64,000 bases of DNA from an uncultured Alphaproteobacteria bacterium (GCA_937923625.1 CALDTV010000011.1:49788-113787), one strand, 5' to 3'. Positions 44,491 to 53,140 are shown, numbered from the stretch's first letter. Notes: generated by a model not told the origin, from the sequence alone. Numbers and translations are program-made.

Positions 44491-45128
44491 TGGAACAATT
44501 TTGGCTTAACCTTATTTTATTGATCTTTGTTTTTGGCCTGCCCCTTATTTCACCGGGGCCTGACTTTATTGTTGCTGTACGTAATTCTATTTTATATTCA
44601 CGTAAAATTGGCCTCGTCACTGCTCTCGGTTTTGCGCTTGGCGTTATTGTACATGTGGCCTATACGCTGTTTGGTATTGCCGCAATTATTGCGCAATCCG
44701 TCGTGCTTTTTAATATTTTAAAATATGCAGGCGCGGCATATTTACTTTACATTGGCTACAAATCTTTGCGCTCTGGTGGATTTGATGAAAACCAAAATCA
44801 AACACAAGGCCGCGTGCGCAAAAATATGACATCACGCAAAGCTTTATGGTCGGGGTTTTTAACCAATGTTTTAAACCCAAAAGCGACATTATTTTTTCTG
44901 GCGATTTTTTCCCAATTCATCACCGTTGAAACCCCTATGGCGCAACAACTGGCCTATGGCGGTACATGCGTCATTATGACGGGGATCTGGTTTAGTATTG
45001 TGGCAATTGTCTTAACCAATCCCAAAATTAAAGCTGTCTTTTTGAAAGCAACTAAATATATTGACCGCATTTGTGGCGCAGTCCTAATTGCGCTCGGGAT
45101 TAAATTAGCCTTAAGCAAAGCCGCATGA
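44490..45128 (+). CDS. LysE family exporter inserted in the lpt operon
   Basis: This 212-residue LysE/RhtB-type exporter has six hydrophobic segments. It shows the full family signature LISPGPDFIVAVRNSILYSRK near the start (split: ISPGPDF, then VRNSI), the conserved GFALGVIVHVAYTLFGIA, a hydrophilic loop and LTNVLNPKATLFFLAIF (NPK motif). Substrate is unknown; RhtB homologues export homoserine lactone or threonine-type amino acids. It begins by a one-base overlap with lptA and ends seven bases before lptB, so it is translated within the lipopolysaccharide-transport operon, where it has no obvious business. Confidence 0.92.
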   Translation: MEQFWLNLILLIFVFGLPLISPGPDFIVAVRNSILYSRKIGLVTALGFALGVIVHVAYTLFGIAAIIAQSVVLFNILKYAGAAYLLYIGYKSLRSGGFDENQNQTQGRVRKNMTSRKALWSGFLTNVLNPKATLFFLAIFSQFITVETPMAQQLAYGGTCVIMTGIWFSIVAIVLTNPKIKAVFLKATKYIDRICGAVLIALGIKLALSKAA

Positions 45129-45135
45129 GATATAA

Positions 45136-45897
45136 ATGAGTAAAATAGAACAACCTTCTAAATTTCGAACAGTGCCCAAAGGTTTAACCGCTGAGCATTT
45201 ATCCAAAAGCTATAAAAAACGCCCTGTGTTGCATGATGTTTCATTAAACGTACAACGCGGTGAAGCCGTGGCGCTTCTGGGGCCAAATGGTGCAGGAAAA
45301 ACGACCTCTTTCTATATTATGACGGGTTTAATCGCCCCCAATAGTGGCGCAGTCAAATTAGATGGTCAAAATGTCACAGAATTACCGATGTATCGACGGG
45401 CCCGTATGGGAATTGGCTATTTGCCTCAAGAGGCTTCAATTTTTAGAGGCTTAAACGTCGAAGACAACATTCGAGCCGTCTTACAGGCGCAAAAACTGAA
45501 AAAAGAGCAGCAAGAACGCTTGCTCGAAGAGCTTTTATCCGAATTTTCCGTTACACATTTACGTCGTACGCCTTCAACAGCGCTTTCGGGCGGGGAGCGG
45601 CGGCGCGTTGAAATCGCCCGCGCCTTGGCGGGACGTCCACAATTTATGCTCCTTGATGAGCCTTTGGCGGGAATCGACCCAATTGCCGTCGGTGATATAC
45701 GTACGCTGATTAAATATTTGAAAACTAAAGGAATAGGCGTACTCATTACCGATCATAACGTACGCGACTGTTTAGAAATCGTCGATAGGGCTTATATACT
45801 TCATGAAGGCCGTGTCCTGATGGAAGGTACGCCTGATGAAATTACCGATGATGAAGATGTCAAACGTGTCTATCTCGGTGAAGGCTTTACGCGATAG
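45136..45897 (+). CDS. lptB: LPS export ABC transporter ATPase LptB
   Basis: LptB is the cytoplasmic ATPase that powers LptFG. The 253-residue protein has Walker A GPNGAGKT (about 50-57), the Q-loop PQEASIFRGLNVEDN typical of LptB, signature LSGGERRRVEIARALA, Walker B FMLLDEPLAGIDP and the switch His in ITDHNVRD. A short N-terminal extension precedes the GLTAEHLSKSYKKR start. It is the last gene of the operon; 195 bases without other features separate it from rpoN. Confidence 0.96.
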   Translation: MSKIEQPSKFRTVPKGLTAEHLSKSYKKRPVLHDVSLNVQRGEAVALLGPNGAGKTTSFYIMTGLIAPNSGAVKLDGQNVTELPMYRRARMGIGYLPQEASIFRGLNVEDNIRAVLQAQKLKKEQQERLLEELLSEFSVTHLRRTPSTALSGGERRRVEIARALAGRPQFMLLDEPLAGIDPIAVGDIRTLIKYLKTKGIGVLITDHNVRDCLEIVDRAYILHEGRVLMEGTPDEITDDEDVKRVYLGEGFTR

Positions 45898-46092
45898 CGA
45901 ACAAGCGCAAAGTATCTTTATATAGGGGCAGTGGAATTCATGCCGAGTTCATCACGACAAGAACATCCCAAATGCTTTGATTAAACAAACTTAAAAGTAC
46001 AATCAGGCTTAAATCACTTAAGTTCCCCTTAAATCAAGCACAAATAAAATAACTATACTTATCATTTTCATGGATCGTGATAGAATCAGCCT

Positions 46093-47508
46093 ATGAGCGA
46101 ATTCTCCCAAAAACTAGATCTGCGGCAATCCCAAAATTTGGTGATGACCCCCCAATTGCAACAAGCCATCAAGCTTTTGCAGTTAAACAACATGGAGATT
46201 GCAGATTTCATCGAAGAAGAGCTTGCACAGAATCCTTTATTAGAAAAAAAGGATAACGAACCGCAAGATAATGACGCAGAGAACAGGCCAAACGAAAAAG
46301 AGCACAGCGCCCCCAATGATGATTTTGACGCAGGATCAGCGATGGCGGATATGGGGAGCGGTGGCAATACCAGCTTCAATAAATTAGATGATGCGTTTGA
46401 AAATTCGATGTCGCGCCCCGAAACTTTGCGGGATCATTTAATAAAACAGCTTCATTTAAGTATTCACGAACCACGCGATCAAATGATTGCAGCATTATTA
46501 ATTGATCAATTAGATGCGGCAGGATATTTACGCTCTAGCGTAACAGAATTAAGTGAAAAACTCGGTTGCTCCCCTGAACGCATGGGAAATATTCTGGATA
46601 TTTTAAAAGGCTTTGATCCTACAGGAATTTTTGCCCGTGATTTAGAAGAATGTTTAAAATTGCAATTGATTGAACAAAACAAATTTGACACTCCCACTAA
46701 AATTTTACTGGAAAATTTAAGCCTTTTAGCCGATCACGATCACAAAAAATTAGCGACCATTTGCGGTGTGAATGAAACTTATCTGCAAGATATGATTAGT
46801 GACATTAAAAGCCTTAACCCCAAGCCAGCAGGCGATTTTGACCATTTAGTTGTTCAAACAGCTATTCCCGATGTGCTGATGAAACGCCTACCTAAAAATC
46901 TGGGGGGCGGCTGGCGCGTCGAATTAAACACGGAGACTTTACCAAAAGTTTTGGTGAATAATATTTACTATAAAGAGGTTGCAAAAACCGCCACACAAAA
47001 AAAAGATAAAGAATATTTGAACAATCAATTATCTTCTGCCAATTGGCTTGTGCGCTCCCTCGATCAACGTGCTCAAACGATTTTAAAGACGGCTTCTGAA
47101 ATTGTTGAACAACAAGATGCATTTTTTAATTACGGGATTGAGTTTTTAAAACCGCTAACGTTAAAAGATATCGCAGAAAAAATTGATATGCATGAAAGCA
47201 CTGTAAGCCGTGTCACCACAAATAAATTTATTGGCACGCCACGCGGAATCTTCGAGCTAAAATATTTCTTCTCTACCGCTTTAGTCAGTGAAGATGGCAC
47301 ATCGCATTCTGCAGAATCTATTCGCACACGGGTGCAAGCTTTGGTAGATGCCGAAGATCCAAAAAAAGTTTTATCAGATGATAAAATTGTAGAACTTCTA
47401 AAAGCAGAAGGCATTGATATTGCCCGCCGCACTGTGGCTAAATATCGTGATGCGCTTCGCATTCCTTCATCCGTACAGCGCCGTAAGGTCAAAAAAAATC
47501 AAGCTTAA
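46093..47508 (+). CDS. rpoN: RNA polymerase sigma-54 factor RpoN
   Basis: Sigma-54 directs transcription from -24/-12 promoters with enhancer-binding proteins. The 471-residue protein has region I (about 1-50, QSQNLVMTPQLQQAIKLLQL), an acidic region II (about 55-95), the core-binding domain (about 110-300), a helix-turn-helix (about 355-380) and the RpoN box ARRTVAKYR near 445. Length is typical. No strong ribosome-binding site precedes the ATG. Its position after lptB and before hpf/ptsN is the classic proteobacterial rpoN neighbourhood, here broken by murI on the opposite strand. Confidence 0.96.
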   Translation: MSEFSQKLDLRQSQNLVMTPQLQQAIKLLQLNNMEIADFIEEELAQNPLLEKKDNEPQDNDAENRPNEKEHSAPNDDFDAGSAMADMGSGGNTSFNKLDDAFENSMSRPETLRDHLIKQLHLSIHEPRDQMIAALLIDQLDAAGYLRSSVTELSEKLGCSPERMGNILDILKGFDPTGIFARDLEECLKLQLIEQNKFDTPTKILLENLSLLADHDHKKLATICGVNETYLQDMISDIKSLNPKPAGDFDHLVVQTAIPDVLMKRLPKNLGGGWRVELNTETLPKVLVNNIYYKEVAKTATQKKDKEYLNNQLSSANWLVRSLDQRAQTILKTASEIVEQQDAFFNYGIEFLKPLTLKDIAEKIDMHESTVSRVTTNKFIGTPRGIFELKYFFSTALVSEDGTSHSAESIRTRVQALVDAEDPKKVLSDDKIVELLKAEGIDIARRTVAKYRDALRIPSSVQRRKVKKNQA

Positions 47509-47535
47509 TCACTCAACCCACTTTATTTATGCTTA

Positions 47536-48357
47536 TTAATAGCTAGCCTGTTCTGCCTTGGCATTATCACCCATTAGCTTTTGAACATTTTTCAAGAAAC
47601 TCTGATTAACATCTGTGGCGAAAATCTCGAATGTGCCGTTTTTTATCAAACGCTCTTCCATTTCAGGGTGGCGTTGCAAATAATCTTTTAATTTAGGGGG
47701 AGTAATCTCATCTTGTGACAAAACACGTACACGGTGGCGGGTTAATTCACGCACAATATCTTTAATTTCAATGTAATGCGTACACCCTAAAATCAAACTA
47801 TCGAGGCCTTGCTCTATTAATGGCTCTAAATAATCGCCGAGCACCATATCCATGTATTTTGCGCCCTGATTTTCTATCAAAGGTACTAAGAGCGGGGTTG
47901 GTTGACCAAAAATTTGGGCTTTTGGCGTGATTTTGGCAATTTCTTCTTCATATATCTTCGAGCGTATGGTGTATTCCGTCGCGATTAGGCCAATTTGGGT
48001 CGCGCCTAGCTCTGTTGCTGATTCCAAAGTTGGGACAATCACCCCTAAAATACGGCGATCTGGATAATTCTGCGTTAAAAATTCACGCTGTAATTTATTC
48101 AGGGCTGTGACACTGGCGGTGTTACAGGCGATAATCACCAGATCACAGTCATGAACGTCGAATAAATATTTTATTGCCGCTTCAGAAAGTTTATAAATTG
48201 CATTCATGGAGCGACCGCCATATGGCACATTTAAGGTATCGCCTAAATAAACATAGTCGTATTCAGGCAACATCTGGCGTACGGCTCGCGCAACATAAAG
48301 GCCGCCTAAGCCAGAGTCGAAAATTCCTATTTTTTTTGATCGTGTTACCGCAGACAA
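47536..48357 (-). CDS. murI: Glutamate racemase MurI
   Basis: MurI makes D-glutamate for peptidoglycan by cofactor-independent racemisation. The 273-residue protein has GIFDSGLGGLYVARA (catalytic Asp region), YLGDTLNVPYGGRS, the first catalytic Cys in IIACNTASVTAL and the second in LILGCTHY. Length matches the family. It is on the opposite strand to rpoN and hpf and converges on rpoN (27-base gap), interrupting the usual rpoN-hpf-ptsN order. Confidence 0.95.
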   Translation of the reverse strand: MSAVTRSKKIGIFDSGLGGLYVARAVRQMLPEYDYVYLGDTLNVPYGGRSMNAIYKLSEAAIKYLFDVHDCDLVIIACNTASVTALNKLQREFLTQNYPDRRILGVIVPTLESATELGATQIGLIATEYTIRSKIYEEEIAKITPKAQIFGQPTPLLVPLIENQGAKYMDMVLGDYLEPLIEQGLDSLILGCTHYIEIKDIVRELTRHRVRVLSQDEITPPKLKDYLQRHPEMEERLIKNGTFEIFATDVNQSFLKNVQKLMGDNAKAEQASY

Positions 48358-48576
48358 TTTTTATTCCCGACGCTTTTTCTTCAATTTTTCTCTTAAAAAG
48401 GTTATAATGGATTATGCACATCATCCAAGATGTTTCTGACTTATTTCATAAGCGCCCGTGTGGTCGTGGAAAGCAGGAGGCTATCTTATAACATTATCAT
48501 TTGTCTTCATTAGGCAAACATAATTGATGTGCTTCATTTGCATATAAAATCAACCAAAACCAATAAAGGAAAAAAC

Positions 48577-49191
48577 ATGCAGCTCTCCATTACAGGAAAA
48601 CAAATGGATTTAGGCGACGCCCTGCGCGCGCATATCACTGATAAAATCGAGGACATTAACCACAAATATTTCAATCGCGCGATTGAAGCAACTATTACAT
48701 TATCACCTGAGGGAAATGCTTTCACTAGGACACATATCTCTATTCGCGTCGGCAAAGACATCATGGTGATGTCAGACGCACAAGATACGGATGCTTATGC
48801 ATCTTTTGATGCGGCTGCAGAAAAAGTGGCCAAACAATTACGCCGTTATAAAAAACGTTTACGCGACCATCATGAACGCTTGGAAGAAGATAACGTCATT
48901 CCTGCCCAAAGTTTTGTTTTAACACCAGAGCCAGAAGCAAAAGATGACGATCACAATGAACCAGAAAAACATGAACCAATCGTGATTGCCGACATGATCA
49001 CAAATATTCAAACCATGAGTGTGAGTGAAGCCGTTATGCGTTTAGATTTATCAGGTGAGAACGCGTTATTGTTTCGCAACCCGCAACATGAAGGCTTGAA
49101 TTTAGTGTATCGTCGTAAGGATGATAATATCGGATGGGTTGATCCAGAAGGAAACGAATCATCGCATGTTATGAAAGCCGCAAACGGGTAA
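48577..49191 (+). CDS. hpf: Ribosome hibernation-promoting factor HPF (long form)
   Basis: Long HPF binds the 30S subunit in stationary phase and dimerises 70S ribosomes into inactive 100S particles. The 204-residue protein has the N-terminal S30AE domain (about 1-105, MQLSITGKQMDLGDALRAH start). An acidic linker (about 110-135) joins the C-terminal dimerisation domain (about 140-195, MSVSEAVMRLDLSGENALLFRN). ATG 48577 has AAAGGA seven bases upstream. A TATAAT at 48403-48408 may be the -10 of its promoter, leaving a long leader. Hairpins follow the stop. Confidence 0.93.
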   Translation: MQLSITGKQMDLGDALRAHITDKIEDINHKYFNRAIEATITLSPEGNAFTRTHISIRVGKDIMVMSDAQDTDAYASFDAAAEKVAKQLRRYKKRLRDHHERLEEDNVIPAQSFVLTPEPEAKDDDHNEPEKHEPIVIADMITNIQTMSVSEAVMRLDLSGENALLFRNPQHEGLNLVYRRKDDNIGWVDPEGNESSHVMKAANG

Positions 49192-49220
49192 TCCGTTTCA
49201 TTCTAATGGTGTTTAGAATG
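49182..49220 (+). repeat. Two consecutive small hairpins at the hpf stop
   Basis: AAACGG (49182-49187) pairs with CCGTTT (49193-49198) across the hpf stop codon. Directly after it CATTCTAA (49199-49206) pairs with TTAGAATG (49213-49220). Neither has a T tract. They may protect the mRNA 3' end ahead of the true terminator downstream. Confidence 0.45.
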
Positions 49221-49264
49221 ACGTAATTTCCTTCGTTAAGAATTTATTAACCTTTCATCTTTAT

Positions 49265-49300
49265 AAAGACCTCATTAATACATTTTTGAGGTCTTTTTTA
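49265..49300 (+). terminator. Rho-independent terminator after hpf
   Basis: AAAGACCTCA (49265-49274) and TGAGGTCTTT (49287-49296) make a perfect ten-base stem with a 12-base loop, followed by TTTTTTA. It separates hpf from ptsN, so ptsN must have its own promoter or rely on read-through. Confidence 0.85.
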
Positions 49301-49412
49301 GTTTAGCAACGCCATTTCCACTTGCGGTTTTTGCATATCAGCATTAAAAAAAGACAATAATAAGCGCAACAAACGCGCAACAAAAATATGATCGGCCTTG
49401 AAGGGGAAAACA

Positions 49413-49886
49413 ATGCCTAACACCACACAAGAGCTACATTTTGATTCTATCATTCTTGATCTGAAATCAAACAATGCGAAACAAGTTATACAACAACTTG
49501 CCGCTTACACGTCTTCTATAATCGGTACGCCAGAAGATTACATTGCAGGTCATCTTTTGAACGCGGAAAAGACCGAAGGAACATGTATTGGGCATGGCGT
49601 CGCCATCGCGCACATGCAACTTCCTAGGCTCACGAAACCAATGATTATTTTTGCAACGCTCGCCACTCCAGTTAGCTTTAATGGTAAAGATGGGGAGCCT
49701 ATCGATCTCGCCTGCTTAGTGCTATCGCCAGAATTTGAAGGTATTGTCCATTTAAGCCGCCTTGCGATGGTAACACGCAACATGGTAGATGATATTTTTT
49801 GCGAAAAATTACGTAGCGCGGAAACAAAAGACGAGATCAAGTTTTTTGTGCATGAATTAAACAGCCGTAAGAAAGTTGCTGCTTAA
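49413..49886 (+). CDS. ptsN: PTS IIA-like nitrogen-regulatory protein PtsN
   Basis: EIIA-Ntr is the last phospho-acceptor of the nitrogen phosphotransferase chain and regulates K+ transport and stress responses. The 157-residue protein has the PTS EIIA type-2 fold with the phospho-accepting His in GVAIAHMQL (the family norm is AIPH; Pro is Ala here) and LATPVSFNGKDGEPIDL. ATG 49413 has an AGGGG seven bases upstream; the TTG 15 bases earlier is rejected. It lies downstream of hpf in the rpoN region. Confidence 0.9.
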   Translation: MPNTTQELHFDSIILDLKSNNAKQVIQQLAAYTSSIIGTPEDYIAGHLLNAEKTEGTCIGHGVAIAHMQLPRLTKPMIIFATLATPVSFNGKDGEPIDLACLVLSPEFEGIVHLSRLAMVTRNMVDDIFCEKLRSAETKDEIKFFVHELNSRKKVAA

Positions 49887-49934
49887 ATTTATTTTTTTAT
49901 AAATTCTCTTCTTATTTTTAGAAAATATAAATTT

Positions 49935-50177
49935 TTAATGCACTGTTACGGCATGCAGGTCGCTCATGCGTACTGCCACCAATGCCATATCATAGCTATC
50001 CATCACAGAAATTTGTGATCCATCTGCCGCATGAATTGAAAAATGGCTTTGTGCATTGGGAACATCAACCGTCCTAATATAAGCGATTTGATCTAAACCT
50101 ACTTTTTTAAAATCCTGAATTGTCAGTGACTTTAATAGGTCTAGTTCATCTTCATGATTGTTTGAATTTTGATTCAT
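49935..50177 (-). CDS. DUF1150 family protein
   Basis: This is an 80-residue acidic protein of the DUF1150 family, almost always encoded next to small heat-shock genes in Alphaproteobacteria. The pattern IAYIRTVDVPNAQSHFSIHA, ADGSQISVMDSYDMAL and the C-terminal SDLHAVTVH match the family. A strong AAAGGAG ribosome-binding site sits five bases before ATG 50177, which is why the longer frame to 50246 is rejected. It is downstream of hsp20 on the same strand, after a 116-base gap that contains an 11-base inverted repeat. Function is unknown. Confidence 0.85.
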   Translation of the reverse strand: MNQNSNNHEDELDLLKSLTIQDFKKVGLDQIAYIRTVDVPNAQSHFSIHAADGSQISVMDSYDMALVAVRMSDLHAVTVH

Positions 50178-50216
50178 TGGTGCTCCTTTATTCTGATCAG
50201 TATAAACAGAATTTAA

Positions 50217-50273
50217 TGAACAAGGGCTTAATATTTTACACGCCATACAATATTTATTGTGCGCCCTTGTTCA
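50217..50273. repeat. 11-base inverted repeat between hsp20 and the DUF1150 gene
   Basis: TGAACAAGGGC (50217-50227) and GCCCTTGTTCA (50263-50273) are exact reverse complements around a 35-base loop. The loop itself contains the palindrome ACAAT-ATTT-ATTGT. On the minus strand only a weak ATTAAATT follows, so it is more likely a processing or partial-termination stem that sets the hsp20 to DUF1150 ratio than a full terminator. Confidence 0.6.
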
Positions 50274-50293
50274 AAAAAATTTATCAAAAAATA

Positions 50294-50776
50294 TTATTCT
50301 TTGTCTTCAGACATCTCTACATCAATGGCCTGTCCACTGGGGCTTTTACCATTGGTTATTTTTGGTTTACCTGAAATTTCTATTTTGCGCGCGTGTGATT
50401 CTGGCTCTAAACGCTCCATATCAATGTGCAGTAAGCCGTTATCAATTGAAGCGCCTAAGACTTCAATACCGTCGGCTAGCACAAAGCTGCGCTGGAACTG
50501 GCGTGCCGCAATACCGCGATGAAGATATAAACGGTCTTCATCCTCTTCTTGACGGCCGCGGATAATAAGCTGGTTTTTTTCTACCTCAACATCCAGATCA
50601 TCCATCGTAAAGCCCGCAACAGCCAACGTGATGCGTAAGCCATTTTCATGCGTTTGTTCAATGTTATAAGGGGGATAACCGTCCGAGGCACTTTTGCGAA
50701 GGCGGTTAAATGTTTCTTCAAAATGGTCAAAGCCCAAAAACATAGGGCTATCAAACAAGGAAAGTCTTGTTGTCAT
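50294..50776 (-). CDS. Small heat-shock protein Hsp20 (IbpA-like)
   Basis: This 160-residue alpha-crystallin-type chaperone holds unfolding proteins for later refolding. The N-terminal arm (1-35) has FLGFDHFEETFNRL. The crystallin domain (about 36-130) has YPPYNIEQ, LRITLAVAGFTMDDLDVEVE, LIIRGR, HRGIAARQFQRSFVLADGI (the conserved HRGIA and F-R-F region) and ASIDNGLLHIDMER. The C-terminal IEI motif is KIEISG. It is class A IbpA-type. Expression is probably controlled by a ROSE-like thermometer in the leader. Confidence 0.94.
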   Translation of the reverse strand: MTTRLSLFDSPMFLGFDHFEETFNRLRKSASDGYPPYNIEQTHENGLRITLAVAGFTMDDLDVEVEKNQLIIRGRQEEDEDRLYLHRGIAARQFQRSFVLADGIEVLGASIDNGLLHIDMERLEPESHARKIEISGKPKITNGKSPSGQAIDVEMSEDKE

Positions 50777-50858
50777 TATCGATCTCCTTTTAAAAAGCGA
50801 GTTCTAATATATGGCCACAAAATTTATGTGACAAAAGCCCGCACCATGCAGCGCTTCT
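50777..50858 (-). promoter_or_regulatory. ROSE-like RNA thermometer in the hsp20 leader (candidate)
   Basis: The predicted leader of about 80 bases folds into three parts on the minus strand: AAGC...GCTT enclosing GCA-TGG-TGC; GTCACA pairing with TGTGGC around a seven-base loop; and, next to the start, TCGCT (complement of 50796-50800) just upstream of AGGAG (complement of 50784-50788). A UYGCU box facing the Shine-Dalgarno in the last hairpin is the hallmark of ROSE elements, which melt on heat shock. Pairing close to AGGAG is short, so the assignment is tentative. Confidence 0.45.
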
Positions 50859-50864
50859 ACCTAT

Positions 50865-50893
50865 ATTATATGACATTTTGGCAATAATTTCAA
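50865..50893 (-). promoter_or_regulatory. Sigma-70 promoter of hsp20
   Basis: On the minus strand TTGAAA (50893-50888) and a perfect TATAAT (50870-50865) are spaced by exactly 17 bases. A housekeeping promoter ahead of a thermometer leader is the arrangement known for ROSE-controlled genes. Confidence 0.65.
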
Positions 50894-50966
50894 TATGACT
50901 TCTCTTGCACGCCTGTGTGAACAAAGGGTGAGAGCAAAGTGCAGATGGATCAATGAGGCAAAAAAC

Positions 50967-51176
50967 CTAGGAAGCCTGATCAGACTTTATAAATTTCCGT
51001 CCGCAGTAATGACAATGCACGCAATCCATTTTATCGAATCGATACCAAACTTGTGGATGACCTAAAGAATCTAATCCTCCGTCACATTTTACCTCATCAG
51101 TATCCATGGGAACTTTCAACACTTCGACTGGTTTGCGTTCGTTCGAATTTGTATTTGCGTGCATCTCTTTGTTCAC
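50967..51176 (-). CDS. Zinc-finger (CHCC, NDUFS6-like) protein
   Basis: This 69-residue protein carries the zf-CHCC domain: VKCDGGLDSLGHPQVWYRFD followed by CVHCHYCGRKF (Cys, His, Cys, Cys ligands). The same fold occurs in the NDUFS6 accessory subunit of complex I and in many small alphaproteobacterial proteins. Residues 1-28 are a polar leader. It is divergent from the 128-residue gene and 190 bases upstream of hsp20. The exact role is unknown. Confidence 0.85.
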   Translation of the reverse strand: MNKEMHANTNSNERKPVEVLKVPMDTDEVKCDGGLDSLGHPQVWYRFDKMDCVHCHYCGRKFIKSDQAS

Positions 51177-51269
51177 TGTTTTTTAACCTTAATGAGTGAT
51201 AAATTATAAGATAAAAATGGCACGAAGTGTCTGTCGGGACAAGTTAAAACAATTTTTCACATATTAAAG

Positions 51270-51656
51270 ATGCCAGAAATTAAAACACCTCAATTTAAAG
51301 ATAACGCTTCTGCTATTAAGTCATTAGATAAGTACACCCTTATCGAAGTAAACGTACGTAAAGTCATCGAAAGCTGGAAATCCTCTCTTTTTAGCTTTGA
51401 ATGGCTCACACCAGAGGGAACTATTCGCACCCAAGATCAATTACCCAAAGCAGAACAAGAAAAATTTCTCGCTGTCATTAAAGATTATGAAGCTGGCATA
51501 GCTCTAGAGCGGCCTATCTTAGGGATTGGGATCATGGATAATATCGAAATAGGGTCGCGTCGCGATGTTTTCTTAACATTGGCTTCACAAGACGTTGACA
51601 CAATGCAAGTACATGTGAATAAAGCGGATAAAAAAGAGTTTGATCCATTCCTTTAG
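51270..51656 (+). CDS. Hypothetical protein, 128 residues
   Basis: I do not recognise this protein. It is soluble with no signal peptide and appears alpha/beta: a helical first half (AIKSLDKYTLIEVNVRKVIESW) and a second half with alternating strands (PILGIGIMDNIEIGSR; RDVFLTLASQDVDTMQVHV). Only a weak AAAG precedes the ATG. It stands alone between a zinc-finger gene and cysS, convergent with the latter across 51 bases. Confidence 0.6.
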   Translation: MPEIKTPQFKDNASAIKSLDKYTLIEVNVRKVIESWKSSLFSFEWLTPEGTIRTQDQLPKAEQEKFLAVIKDYEAGIALERPILGIGIMDNIEIGSRRDVFLTLASQDVDTMQVHVNKADKKEFDPFL

Positions 51657-51707
51657 CCGTACTTGCATTATCCCTTCACCGCATTTGACGACGGAACAAA
51701 TTTTTAT

Positions 51708-53078
51708 TTAAATCTTCTCCCACGTTGTGCCTTCACGTGTATCCTTAATTTCGACACTCATCTGCAATAATTCATCGCGAATGGCATCGGCGCGGGTAAA
51801 ATCCTTATTTTCCTTCGCGTCAATACGTTCTGCTAATAAAGATTCGATCTTTTGTACGTCTTCATCCGTAAATCCATCCTCTTCATTGCCAAACCATTCT
51901 TCTGGAGTCTGTTGAAACAACCCCATCAATTGACCAATCGCTGTCAGGGATGATTTTAGTTTTGCACCGTCTTGCTCTTTCAAAATTTTGTTAATTTCTG
52001 CAATAACTTGCGGAGTATTTAAGTCATCACTTAACGCATTTAAAACAGGGACAGGTATATCATTTGATAAAACTTGAACATCCTCCAGCGCTTCTAAATT
52101 TTTATAGACCTTATCTAATAACTTACGATTTTGTTCCAATATAGCCACACTCCAGTCAAGAGGTTGACGGTAATGAGCGCTCAAAAGCGTCAAACGAAGC
52201 ACTTCACCCGCATATTGCCCCACTAAATCATGCACAAGCAAAAAATTACCCAAAGATTTGGACATTTTCTCACCCTCTACGGTCACAAAGCCGTTATGCA
52301 CCCAATATTTGGCAAAACTCTCTGGTTCGTTCGGTTTATCATTTGCACAGCAACTTTGCGCAATTTCATTCTCGTGATGCGGAAATTTTAAATCTGCGCC
52401 GCCACCATGAATATCAAAGGGCAAATCCAAATGTTTTTGCGCCATGGCAGAACATTCAATGTGCCATCCAGGGCGACCATACCCCCAAGGAGAATCCCAC
52501 CCTGGTTGATCGGGGGTACTTGGCTTCCACAGGACAAAATCTGCGGCATCCTTTTTATATGGAGCTACCTCCACCCGCGCGCCAGCGACTTGTTCATTAC
52601 GGCTGCGACCCGATAAAGCGCCATAAGAGGGATCAGACGGCACATGAAACAGTACGTGCCCTTCTGCTTCGTACGCATGCTCTCGTTCAATAAGTTGTGC
52701 AATTTGCGCCTTCATTTCTTCGATATGCTCCGTCGCTTTGGGCTGAATATCTGGCAAAGCAACACCCAATGAGGCCATATCTTCATTATATATCTTGGTG
52801 TACTTCTCTGTAATGTCAGAGATAGGCACCCCTTGCTCTTTAGCGGCAATCATAATTTTATCTTCAACATCGGTAATGTTGGAGACATAAGTGACTTTCG
52901 GATAATAATGCCGCATAACCCGCGCCCATAGATCAAACACAACTGCCATACGTGCATTACCAATATGGGCATAATTATACACTGTCGGCCCACAGGCGTA
53001 CATTTGTACGTGTTCAGCATTAAGGGGGACAAAAATTTCTTTTTGTCGCGTCAAAGAATTATAAAGTTTTAAAGACAT
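51708..53078 (-). CDS. cysS: Cysteinyl-tRNA synthetase
   Basis: CysS charges tRNA-Cys. The 456-residue class Ia synthetase has zinc ligand C29 in MYACGPTVYN, the HIGN form of the HIGH motif (38-41), GYGRPGWHIECSAMA (about 199-213), HGGGADLKFPHHENEIAQS with zinc ligands and KMSKSLGNF (about 266). The anticodon-binding helical domain with the DALIA-like region is at 320-456. AGG lies eight bases before the ATG. It is monocistronic, with a hairpin-bearing region of about 110 bases upstream. Confidence 0.97.
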   Translation of the reverse strand: MSLKLYNSLTRQKEIFVPLNAEHVQMYACGPTVYNYAHIGNARMAVVFDLWARVMRHYYPKVTYVSNITDVEDKIMIAAKEQGVPISDITEKYTKIYNEDMASLGVALPDIQPKATEHIEEMKAQIAQLIEREHAYEAEGHVLFHVPSDPSYGALSGRSRNEQVAGARVEVAPYKKDAADFVLWKPSTPDQPGWDSPWGYGRPGWHIECSAMAQKHLDLPFDIHGGGADLKFPHHENEIAQSCCANDKPNEPESFAKYWVHNGFVTVEGEKMSKSLGNFLLVHDLVGQYAGEVLRLTLLSAHYRQPLDWSVAILEQNRKLLDKVYKNLEALEDVQVLSNDIPVPVLNALSDDLNTPQVIAEINKILKEQDGAKLKSSLTAIGQLMGLFQQTPEEWFGNEEDGFTDEDVQKIESLLAERIDAKENKDFTRADAIRDELLQMSVEIKDTREGTTWEKI

Positions 53079-53140
53079 GTTGTTTACCTGATAAGGCCGC
53101 TCTTAAAGGTCAAGCGGCTTGTTATAATCGTCATTTATAG

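Noticed and set aside
45898..46092. Search for a short gene or sigma-54 promoter between lptB and rpoN
   Set aside because: The longest ATG frame is 14 codons and no GG-N10-GC element is visible.
48414..48491. 25-codon open frame starting just after a TATAAT ahead of hpf
   Set aside because: It would be leaderless, has no similarity I recognise and is easily explained by chance in a 219-base gap.
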